Of a stretch of DNA of 5,932 nucleotides, positions 1-5,932 are shown piece after piece. Below the pieces are notes generated by a model. That model ran no database searches, was not told where the DNA came from, and saw only the letters and a list, made by a program, of their open reading frames with translations. The position numbers were made by a program, and so were the translations under genes. Position 1 is the stretch's first letter. The number at the start of each line of letters is the position of its first letter. The stretch covers positions 13,130-19,061 of the forward strand of contig DCHT01000025.1 of assembly GCA_002314885.1 (NCBI GenBank), read 5' to 3'. Source of the DNA: Bacteroidales bacterium UBA1745. Lineage in GTDB: Bacteria > Bacteroidota > Bacteroidia > Bacteroidales > UBA932.

Positions 1-1860
1 TCCTTTGTAGTAGGCAAGTTTGAATCTGTATCAAGTGACGAAGTAACCGCCAACGGAGTACCTGTGAGGCTTTACCATAGGGAGAATGATCCTAAGAAAC
101 TGGCTCAGTGCAAGGAGGTACTGAAGCTTGTGGACCAGTCCCTGCGATATATGGAGGAATACACGGGTATGGACTACCCTTTCGCCAAGTACGACCTAAT
201 AGTGCTGCCGGACTTCCAATATGGCGGAATGGAGCACACGGGAGCTACGCTGTACAATGACAGGCGAATATTCCTCAATGAGAATCCGACCACCGAGGAA
301 CTGCTGGACCGTGCGTCGCTGATCGCCCACGAGACCGCCCATATGTGGTTCGGGGACTGCGTGACGATGAAATGGTTCAACGACGTGTGGACCAAGGAGG
401 TCTTCGCGAACTGGTTCGCCGCCAAGATGGTGCGGCCTATGTTCCCTGAGATCAACCACGACCTGAGCGACCTGAGCAACTACTACGCGGCGTCGTACAA
501 CGAGGACCGCACTCCTGGCTCCAATGCCATCCAGAGGCCTCTGGACAACCTCAGGAATGCCGGACTTATCTACTGCAACATCATCTACGACAAGGCTCCG
601 GTGGTGATGGAGATGCTGGCGCAGAGGCTCGGCTACGAGACCTTCCGCGAGGGTGTACGCCGCTATATCCACGCATTCGCCTACGGGAATGCCGAGTGGG
701 ACGATCTGATTGAAATCTTCTCCGGCTTAGCTGACGACGACCTGGATGTGGCCGAGTGGAGCCGCGTGTGGATCAAGGAGAAAGGTATGCCGGTCTTCGA
801 CTTTGTAGTCAATGGTAAGACATTGACTGTCAGGCAGTCTGATCCGTTTGACAAGGGCAATATATGGCAGGAGAAGGTATGCTTCGAAGTGCTGACCGAG
901 GATGGTGTACGATGCCTCGAGGCCGATTTCGACGGCTGCCGCGAACTGAGTCTGGACTGCGGTGCCGGGATTGTCGGTATAGTTCCGAATTCCGACGGAG
1001 CAGCATACGGTTTCTTCCGCCTTGCCGAAGGACAGGAAGAATGCCTTATGACCCGATTTGGAAGCGCAAGCGAAAACTGCCGTATGAGCATACTTATGAC
1101 GCTCTACGAGAATGCCAGAAGGGAGACTCTCGATCCCGAGACTTTCCTCGCCTGGTGCTGCCGAGTCCTGCCGCTGGAGACGAACAGCCTCATTGCCGGA
1201 AGTATGATGAGTTACGCCTCATATATCGCAAACCGCGCCGGAGGCAATGCCGACTACGAAAATGTGCTGCAGGCGATGTCGTCCGAGACCAGCCGAAGTG
1301 CCGAAATGCGACTGCTGGCCTTACGCAGTCTCAGCGGCATCAGCCGATTCCACGACGACTACCTATATAATATATGGGAAGAAGGCGGCCTGAGCGAGCG
1401 CGACCTGACCAATCTGTCCTACCAGCTGATGATACGCTTCCCGGGACGTTACGATGACATCAAAGCGACGCAGGCCGCGAGAATCAGCAACCGCGACCGT
1501 ATGGATGCCTTCGAGTTCATTGCACCGGCCTGCTCCCCTGCCGCTGAAGTGCGCGACAGTCTCTTCAGCGTGCTGCTGAGCAGCGAAGGACGCGAGATCG
1601 AAGCCAGGGCAAGCACTGCCCTCGCCCTGCTCAACCACTGCCTCAGGCAGGAGGACGCCATCAAATACATACGTCCGGCCCTGGACATACTTCCGCAGGT
1701 GCAGCGTGAGGGTGACATCTTCTTCCCACAGACCTGGTGCAAGTCCCTGCTGAGCGGCCACAGTTCTTCCGAATCTCGCGAAATCGTCCTCGGATATGTC
1801 GCCGACAACGAAAAAAATCTCAATCCCCTGCTCCTCACGAAGGTGCTTCAGAGACTATAA
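1..1860 (+). CDS. M1-family zinc aminopeptidase, 3' part (5' end outside window)
   Basis: This is a metallo-aminopeptidase that removes N-terminal residues from peptides with one catalytic zinc. The reading frame is open from base 1 and the upstream residues (SFVVGKFESVSS) fit the end of the M1 N-terminal domain, so the GTG at 64 is not the real start. Counting base 1 as codon 1, 619 residues are visible. GGMEH at 75-79 takes the place of the substrate-binding GAMEN motif. HETAH at 110-114 is the HExxH zinc site, followed after 18 residues by the third zinc ligand E133 in NDVWTKEVFA. Y196 in IIYDKAP fits the catalytic tyrosine. From about residue 300 the protein has no recognisable motif; M1 enzymes usually carry a helical C-terminal domain there. 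I estimate that about 200 N-terminal residues are missing, so cytoplasmic or periplasmic location cannot be judged. Family assignment is firm; the exact substrate is unknown. Confidence 0.95.
   Translation, partial: SFVVGKFESVSSDEVTANGVPVRLYHRENDPKKLAQCKEVLKLVDQSLRYMEEYTGMDYPFAKYDLIVLPDFQYGGMEHTGATLYNDRRIFLNENPTTEELLDRASLIAHETAHMWFGDCVTMKWFNDVWTKEVFANWFAAKMVRPMFPEINHDLSDLSNYYAASYNEDRTPGSNAIQRPLDNLRNAGLIYCNIIYDKAPVVMEMLAQRLGYETFREGVRRYIHAFAYGNAEWDDLIEIFSGLADDDLDVAEWSRVWIKEKGMPVFDFVVNGKTLTVRQSDPFDKGNIWQEKVCFEVLTEDGVRCLEADFDGCRELSLDCGAGIVGIVPNSDGAAYGFFRLAEGQEECLMTRFGSASENCRMSILMTLYENARRETLDPETFLAWCCRVLPLETNSLIAGSMMSYASYIANRAGGNADYENVLQAMSSETSRSAEMRLLALRSLSGISRFHDDYLYNIWEEGGLSERDLTNLSYQLMIRFPGRYDDIKATQAARISNRDRMDAFEFIAPACSPAAEVRDSLFSVLLSSEGREIEARASTALALLNHCLRQEDAIKYIRPALDILPQVQREGDIFFPQTWCKSLLSGHSSSESREIVLGYVADNEKNLNPLLLTKVLQRL
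223..237 (+). other. M1 exopeptidase motif, variant GGMEH
   Basis: The codons read Gly-Gly-Met-Glu-His where most M1 enzymes have Gly-Ala/Gly-Met-Glu-Asn. The glutamate, which in the family binds the free amino group of the substrate, is kept. The final Asn is replaced by His. Confidence 0.85.
328..399 (+). other. Zinc-binding site HExxH-(18)-E
   Basis: His and His of HETAH (328-342) and the Glu at 397-399 are the three zinc ligands. The Glu inside HETAH is the general base. The spacing of 18 residues between HETAH and the third ligand is exactly that of family M1, so the active site appears intact. Confidence 0.95.
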
Positions 1861-1865
1861 ATAAC

Positions 1866-1878
1866 ATTTGTTACAAAT
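1866..1878. promoter_or_regulatory. 13-base A/T-rich palindrome, possible operator or weak terminator
   Basis: ATTTGT and ACAAAT are perfect inverted half-sites around a single central T, starting 6 bases after the aminopeptidase stop codon. As RNA it could only form a 5-pair stem with a 3-base loop, followed by a T-rich run (TTTTTCATTTTTT). That resembles a very weak intrinsic terminator. A protein-binding dyad is the alternative. In A/T-rich spacer DNA such a dyad can also arise by chance, so the role is uncertain. Confidence 0.25.
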
Positions 1879-1900
1879 TTTTCATTTTTTCTGTAGCAAA

Positions 1901-1924
1901 GACAATAGATGTGCGTCTATTGTT
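1901..1924 (+). promoter_or_regulatory. Hairpin in the leader of the outer-membrane receptor gene
   Basis: ACAATAGA (1902-1909) pairs perfectly with TCTATTGT (1916-1923). G-T pairs at both ends (1901 with 1924, 1910 with 1915) extend this to a 10-pair stem with a 4-base loop. It ends 20 bases before the ATG at 1945. No T-run follows, so it does not look like a terminator. It could be an mRNA leader structure affecting stability or translation, or a DNA operator. The structure is directly visible; its role is inference. Confidence 0.45.
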
Positions 1925-1944
1925 GTGTAAAGAATGAAGAAAAA

Positions 1945-4407
1945 ATGAAAAAACTAGCAACAATCATCATCGCAGTCGCCGTAGCAATGGGCTTTTCGGC
2001 ATCGATGAACGCAGCACGTCAGACCAGCGCACAGCTCAAAGGCAGCGTAGTGGACCAGCAGGGAGAGGCCCTCGGTTTCGCCACAGTTGCCCTTATGGCT
2101 CAGGACAGCACCATAGTAACCGGCAACGCAACTGATATGGAGGGTAAATTCTGCCTCCAGGCCTACACCGGTAACTATATCCTCACAGTATCAATGATAG
2201 GTTACAAGGACGAGTCCATCAATGTGACTCTCGAGGCTCCTGTGACCGAACTGCCTGTCATCACCCTTATGGACGACACCGAAATGCTCGAGGGAGCAGT
2301 TGTCACCGAGAGGGTAAATCTCGTGGAGATGAAGATGGACAAGATCGTGATGAACGTGTCCCAGAGCGCATTTGCACAGGGCAACACCGGCCTTGAGCTC
2401 ATCAAGAAGGCCCCTGGTGTGACCATAGACAAGGACGGCAACATCAAACTCAACGGCAAGAGTGTGTCCGTTTGGATCGACGGCAGACCATCCCACCTCG
2501 ACGGCAAGAGCCTCGAAGCCCTCCTCCGTTCCACAAACGGCGAGAGCATCGAGAAGTTCGAGCTGATGCCTAACCCATCCTCCAAGTATGACGCAGAGGG
2601 TCAGGGCGGTATCATCAATATCAAGACCAAGAAGAACGGCCTCGCAGGCTTCAACGGCTCAATGGGCATCGACGGAGGAGGTATGTACTTCAAGAAGCAG
2701 GACCGCTTCCTGTGGCAGGAGAGTTTCTGGGCAAACCTCAACTACCGTGGCAAGAAGACCAACACCTTCCTGAACGTCTACGAGGGCATTTATAATATGG
2801 ATATGGACCTCGGAACCGTACTCGAGGCCAGGACGACTGCCGGCAATCTCTACCAGACTACCGACTCCTACCTCGCCAACCGCTACTCCAATATGAACAT
2901 CAAACTCGGCAACGACTGGTTCATCAACGACAAGAACACTTTCGGTTTCATCGTAACCGTACCTGGTTCTATCTCAAAGATGGGCGCAGCCAAGGACGCA
3001 GAGTTCAATGGTTACAGCATCCAGAAGATTGACGACGTCGATCTGAACAGCACCAGATCCCTCACCGACAACAAGGGCAATGATATCCAAGCCAGCGCCA
3101 ACCTCAACTATACACACGTATTCGACGAGGCCCGTGCAGCCGAACTTACCGCCAATGTGGACTACTACCGCACCCAGTCCGGTTCCTCAAACCGCATCGA
3201 CAACGAGATCACTCCTGCAGGCGGTTCCCCAGTCAGCAGTTTCAGGACCGTGGACAACAAGTCAGTGGTGAACATCTACTCCGCAAAACTGGACTATCAG
3301 ACCGTGGTTTGGCAGAATGCAATGATAGAGGCCGGCGGCAAGTGGGCCCTGTCTATGACCAACAACAATATGTTCAGCAATGAGAACGGCGTCGAGACTC
3401 CAAGCGACTTCACCTACGACGAGCACGTGGGAGCAGCCTACTTCAGCCTTGCAAAGCCTTTCGCACAGAAGTTCACGGTGAAGGCAGGCCTCAGGGGCGA
3501 GTACACCTGGTCCAAGGGCAGTTGGGCAAGCGATCCTAAGTCCTACTTCAACCTCTTCCCTACCGCCTACTTCGGCTACAATCACTCAGAGAAGCTGATG
3601 ATGTCCATCTCCTACACCAGGCGTATCCAGCGTCCAAGCTATTACAACCTGAATCCGGCTGAGACCTTCGCAGACGCCCACAGTTCCATTATCGGCAACC
3701 CTGACCTCGATCCTCAGTACAACCACTCCGTATATGCGAGCATCGTATTCTTCAGGTACTTCTCAGTGACCCTGGGCTATGACCACAGCAAGAATATGTT
3801 CTCCCAGAATCCTTCCTACAAGGATAATGGCGACCAGATCCTTACCTGGGGCAACTACGGAAAGAGCGATATGGCTATCGTAGCGGGCAACATCTCCGGC
3901 TTCCCTATCGCAAAGTGGCTGACCTGGACCCTGAATGCCAACTTCCTCTATATGCACAATGTGAGTGCACCTGGAGCAACTCCGGTCAACAGTCCTTGCT
4001 TCGCAGGCTACACCGACTTTACCTTCAACCTGCCTAAGGACTGGAAGATCCAGATTGACGGACGCTACAACACCTCTATGTCCTGGGCTTACTTCAAGGT
4101 TCATCCGATGTGGACTTCCAACTTCGGCATCAAGAAGACCCTGCTCGACGGCAAGCTCAGCCTCAGCCTCGACGTGGATGACATCTTCCGCACTTCCTGC
4201 ACTAACCTGAGCATCTACACCGAGGGTACAGACGCACAGACTTCAGAGCTGACGCAGAAGTACTACAACCAGAAGGTCAAGCTCGGCCTCACCTGGAACT
4301 TCGGTCAGGCTCAGTATACCAAGCACCGCAAGGTCGGCAGCCTCGACGAGAGCTCACGCCTCGGTGGCGGCAGCGGCAGCGGAATCGGCGGCGGAGCAGG
4401 CAAATAA
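1945..4407 (+). CDS. Outer-membrane beta-barrel protein, TonB-dependent receptor-like
   Basis: This is an 820-residue outer-membrane protein. I chose the ATG at 1945 because it opens a typical signal peptide (MKKLATIIIAVAVAMGF, likely cleaved after the A of SMNA near residue 23). An in-frame ATG at 1909 would add 12 residues including three cysteines ahead of it. Residues about 29-108 match a carboxypeptidase-regulatory-like beta-sandwich (GSVVDQQGEALGFATV, TDMEGKF, SMIGYKD). Residues about 119-228 resemble a plug (IKKAPGVTIDKDGNI, VWIDGRPSHL, SSKYDAEGQGGIINIKTKK). The rest, to about residue 793, alternates polar and aromatic residues as in a barrel and ends in KLGLTWNFG. A glycine-rich tail closes the protein. 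It fits the outer-membrane beta-barrel family of Bacteroidota rather than the longer SusC class. No SusD gene is adjacent and the ligand is unknown. Strong CCT preference for proline suggests good expression. Confidence 0.9.
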   Translation: MKKLATIIIAVAVAMGFSASMNAARQTSAQLKGSVVDQQGEALGFATVALMAQDSTIVTGNATDMEGKFCLQAYTGNYILTVSMIGYKDESINVTLEAPVTELPVITLMDDTEMLEGAVVTERVNLVEMKMDKIVMNVSQSAFAQGNTGLELIKKAPGVTIDKDGNIKLNGKSVSVWIDGRPSHLDGKSLEALLRSTNGESIEKFELMPNPSSKYDAEGQGGIINIKTKKNGLAGFNGSMGIDGGGMYFKKQDRFLWQESFWANLNYRGKKTNTFLNVYEGIYNMDMDLGTVLEARTTAGNLYQTTDSYLANRYSNMNIKLGNDWFINDKNTFGFIVTVPGSISKMGAAKDAEFNGYSIQKIDDVDLNSTRSLTDNKGNDIQASANLNYTHVFDEARAAELTANVDYYRTQSGSSNRIDNEITPAGGSPVSSFRTVDNKSVVNIYSAKLDYQTVVWQNAMIEAGGKWALSMTNNNMFSNENGVETPSDFTYDEHVGAAYFSLAKPFAQKFTVKAGLRGEYTWSKGSWASDPKSYFNLFPTAYFGYNHSEKLMMSISYTRRIQRPSYYNLNPAETFADAHSSIIGNPDLDPQYNHSVYASIVFFRYFSVTLGYDHSKNMFSQNPSYKDNGDQILTWGNYGKSDMAIVAGNISGFPIAKWLTWTLNANFLYMHNVSAPGATPVNSPCFAGYTDFTFNLPKDWKIQIDGRYNTSMSWAYFKVHPMWTSNFGIKKTLLDGKLSLSLDVDDIFRTSCTNLSIYTEGTDAQTSELTQKYYNQKVKLGLTWNFGQAQYTKHRKVGSLDESSRLGGGSGSGIGGGAGK
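4363..4404 (+). other. Glycine-rich C-terminal tail of the receptor
   Basis: The last 14 codons before the stop encode GGGSGSGIGGGAGK, after the linker KVGSLDESSRL. This lies beyond the last likely barrel strand, so the protein does not end on the aromatic residue usual for outer-membrane barrels. I recall similar tails in Bacteroidota relatives but cannot verify that here. Confidence 0.8.
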
Positions 4408-4422
4408 TTCAGATATTTTCGT

Positions 4423-4430
4423 TAGTTTTG
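4423..4430 (+). promoter_or_regulatory. Bacteroidota-type -7 promoter element for the ModF-like gene
   Basis: TAGTTTTG is a perfect match to the TAnnTTTG -7 consensus of the Bacteroidota primary sigma factor. It lies 19 bases before the ATG at 4450, which would give a leader of only about a dozen bases. No TTTG -33 element is found at the expected distance, since that position falls in the end of the receptor gene. The location in a 42-base gap and the exact consensus support it, but the missing -33 box lowers certainty. Confidence 0.55.
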
Positions 4431-4432
4431 CC

Positions 4433-4448
4433 GCCGTAATAAAACGGC
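4433..4448. promoter_or_regulatory. Small dyad GCCGT/ACGGC between promoter and start codon
   Basis: GCCGT (4433-4437) and ACGGC (4444-4448) are inverted repeats with a 6-base spacer. A second register, TTGCCG (4428-4433) with CGGCAA (4445-4450), overlaps the -7 element and the first base of the ATG. A transcript started from the local promoter would probably lack the left arm, so an RNA hairpin could form only in read-through mRNA from the receptor gene. It could also be an operator, or chance. Confidence 0.25.
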
Positions 4449-4449
4449 A

Positions 4450-5859
4450 ATGGCAATAATCGAAATAAAGAACGGTGAAATAGCCGACGGACGCTTCCAG
4501 ATGGGAGCACCCGTCGACTTTTCATTATGTGAGGGAGAACAGATCGCAATATACGGCCCAAATGGCGCAGGCAAGACCAGACTGGTGGAAATCATCACCG
4601 GACGCTACCGTCTGAAGCCTTCAGGGAGCATCTGTTTCGATTTCAGCGGCTCCGAGCACAAGTACGTCAGCGACAACGTCAAGTATATCACCTTCCGCGA
4701 TTCCTACGGCATAGCGGACGACGGCTACTACTACCAGCAGCGCTGGAACCAGGCCGAAATCGACCCGGAGTTCACCCCGACCACGGAGGCAGTTCTGAGG
4801 AGCTACCTCGAGGGCAATACCCTGCTCGGACCGAAGGAGCCAGACCAGGCAAAAGTCGCAAAGATGGAGGAACTCGTGGATGCCTTCCACCTGAGGGACA
4901 GTCTCGGGAAATACGTCATCTCCCTCTCCAGCGGCGAACTTCGCAAACTGCAGCTGATCAAGTTGCTGATCACCGCCCCGAAGGTCCTGATCATCGACAA
5001 TCCGTTCCTGGGGCTGGACATCGCCACCAGGCTGCAGCTGTCAGAGTTGCTGGCACAGCTCGCTGCGGAAGGACTTTCCGTGATCCTGGTCGTTTCCAGG
5101 CGTTCTGAGATACCTTCCTTCATCACACACGTGGTGGAGGTACAAGATATGGTCGTAGGCCCGAAAGTGCCGTTCAAGGGCGAAGAAGGCCCCGAAGATG
5201 TGCTCAAGTTCAACAATGTGAGCATACGCTACGGTGAGAGGACGATTCTCAAGGATCTGAACTGGCGCGTCCGCAAGGGCGAACATTGGATACTCACCGG
5301 CGAGAACGGCTGCGGCAAGAGTACCCTGCTAAGCCTCGTATGCGCCGACAATCCGCAGAGCTATGCCTGCGATATCGAACTCTTCGGCCGCAAGAGAGGC
5401 AGCGGAGAGAGCATCTGGGACATCAAGAAAAACATAGGTTACGTGAGTCCGGAGATGCATCGTGCCTACACCAAGGATATGCCGACGGAGCTGATAGTTG
5501 CCAGCGGAATGTATGACCGCGCTGGGCTGTATTTCAGACCGTCAGACGAAGCGATGGGAGTTGCTATGAAATGGATGGAAAGGCTCGGCATCGGCCATCT
5601 GGAAGGCCGCAGCTTCACTCAATTGTCCAGCGGTGAACAGCGTATGTGCCTCCTGGCCCGCGCCTTCGTCAAAGAGCCGCCACTCCTGATTCTGGATGAG
5701 CCAATGCACGGCCTCGACGACATCCAGAAGGAAATGGTGCGCAGTTTCCTCGACTCTTACTTCGCCGAGCACCCTTCCGCCACCTTGATAATGGTCACCC
5801 ACTATCTCGACGAGATGCCGGACTGCATCGATCACCACCTCATTCTCGCAAAGCACTAG
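4450..5859 (+). CDS. ModF (PhrA)-like protein with two fused ABC ATPase domains
   Basis: This 469-residue soluble protein has two ATP-binding cassettes and no membrane segments. Domain 1 has Walker A GPNGAGKT (36-43), signature LSSGE (159-163), Walker B VLIIDNP (179-185) and D-loop GLD (188-190). Domain 2 has GENGCGKS (284-291), LSSGE (392-396), LLILDEP (412-418), GLD (421-423) and switch histidine H451. The segment LFGRKRGSGESIWDIKKN (311-328) and the following IGYVS closely match my memory of E. coli ModF, about 490 residues, which sits beside the molybdate transporter genes there. In domain 1 the catalytic Glu after Walker B is Asn184 and the switch His is replaced (VVSRRSE), so it may bind but not hydrolyse ATP. 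The ATG at 4450 is the first possible start after an in-frame stop at 4423. No modABC genes are present in the window. Whether it serves molybdate transport or something else is unknown. Confidence 0.88.
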   Translation: MAIIEIKNGEIADGRFQMGAPVDFSLCEGEQIAIYGPNGAGKTRLVEIITGRYRLKPSGSICFDFSGSEHKYVSDNVKYITFRDSYGIADDGYYYQQRWNQAEIDPEFTPTTEAVLRSYLEGNTLLGPKEPDQAKVAKMEELVDAFHLRDSLGKYVISLSSGELRKLQLIKLLITAPKVLIIDNPFLGLDIATRLQLSELLAQLAAEGLSVILVVSRRSEIPSFITHVVEVQDMVVGPKVPFKGEEGPEDVLKFNNVSIRYGERTILKDLNWRVRKGEHWILTGENGCGKSTLLSLVCADNPQSYACDIELFGRKRGSGESIWDIKKNIGYVSPEMHRAYTKDMPTELIVASGMYDRAGLYFRPSDEAMGVAMKWMERLGIGHLEGRSFTQLSSGEQRMCLLARAFVKEPPLLILDEPMHGLDDIQKEMVRSFLDSYFAEHPSATLIMVTHYLDEMPDCIDHHLILAKH

Positions 5860-5868
5860 CTTGCTGCA

Positions 5869-5909
5869 AAAGTGGTGCAGTACTAGTGCCACTACTTCTG
5901 CACCAACTT
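5869..5909. repeat. Imperfect inverted repeat downstream of the ModF-like gene
   Basis: TGGTGCAG (5873-5880) and CTGCACCA (5898-5905) are perfect 8-base arms. Inside them TAGT (5884-5887) pairs with ACTA (5891-5894) around a GCC loop, and outside them AA pairs with TT. Two isolated mismatches interrupt the stem. No T-run follows on the + strand, so a classical intrinsic terminator is not supported, though a 3'-end stabilising structure or a dispersed palindromic repeat is possible. The rest of 5860-5932 holds no gene that I can see. Confidence 0.5.
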
Positions 5910-5932
5910 GGCACCGCTGCCGCGCCTTATAT

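Noticed and set aside
64..66. GTG at 64 as the start of the aminopeptidase
   Set aside because: The frame is open to base 1 and the residues before it fit the M1 N-terminal domain, so the gene is cut by the window edge.
196..672. Long open frame on the minus strand (158 codons)
   Set aside because: It lies wholly opposite the aminopeptidase catalytic region, is low-complexity (His/Val/Arg-rich) and matches no family; it is a shadow of a G/C-rich coding frame.
864..1370. Overlapping + strand frame of 168 codons inside the aminopeptidase
   Set aside because: It is Arg-rich with no recognisable domain, while the main frame continues unbroken through it; no sign of a frameshift.
1901..1924. Intrinsic terminator for the aminopeptidase gene
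   Set aside because: The stem is stable but is followed by A-rich sequence instead of a T-run, on either strand.
1909..1944. ATG at 1909 as the start of the receptor
   Set aside because: It would put a 12-residue, three-cysteine extension before a complete signal peptide, and it lies inside a hairpin stem.
1861..1944. Standard Bacteroidota promoter before the receptor
   Set aside because: TTTG occurs at 1867 but no TAnnTTTG lies 19-21 bases further on; the nearest -7-like string, AACATTTG at 1863, has a mismatch and no -33 partner. Transcription with the aminopeptidase gene remains possible.
1945..4407. SusC of a polysaccharide utilisation locus
   Set aside because: The protein is shorter than typical SusC, its plug region matches the smaller outer-membrane barrel family, and no SusD or glycoside hydrolase gene is present.
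4450..5859. ABC-F ribosome-protection or translation factor
   Set aside because: The two-cassette layout is similar, but the long linker between the cassettes typical of ABC-F is absent and the GSGESIWDIKK segment points to ModF.

Overview
The window looks like chromosomal DNA of a Bacteroidota bacterium, probably order Bacteroidales, with a moderately high G+C content. The reasons are the outer-membrane beta-barrel receptor with an N-terminal carboxypeptidase-regulatory-like domain, the lack of Shine-Dalgarno sequences before the starts, and a perfect match to the Bacteroidota -7 promoter element (TAnnTTTG) before the last gene. I cannot name the genus. All three genes lie on the + strand, and no mobile element, tRNA, rRNA or CRISPR array is visible.

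Layout: 1-1860 is the 3' part of an M1-family zinc aminopeptidase whose N-terminal domain lies upstream of the window. 1861-1944 is a short A/T-rich spacer holding two dyads, one of them a strong hairpin just before the next start codon. 1945-4407 is a complete outer-membrane beta-barrel protein related to TonB-dependent receptors, with signal peptide, beta-sandwich domain, plug-like region, barrel and a glycine-rich tail. 4408-4449 is a 42-base gap with a likely promoter. 4450-5859 is a complete protein with two fused ABC ATPase domains, related to E. coli ModF (PhrA). 5860-5932 is non-coding and dominated by an imperfect inverted repeat.

The genes do not form an obvious pathway. An aminopeptidase, an orphan outer-membrane receptor and an orphan ModF-like ATPase look like ordinary neighbours. 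The receptor has no SusD-like partner in the window and the ATPase has no modABC permease genes beside it. Proline codon choice differs sharply between the receptor (mostly CCT) and the ATPase (mostly CCG), which fits separate expression levels.

I found no convincing new multi-gene system. The points worth a second look are the first ATPase domain, which lacks both the catalytic glutamate and the switch histidine, the hairpin in the receptor leader, and the inverted repeat with competing pairings at the 3' end.
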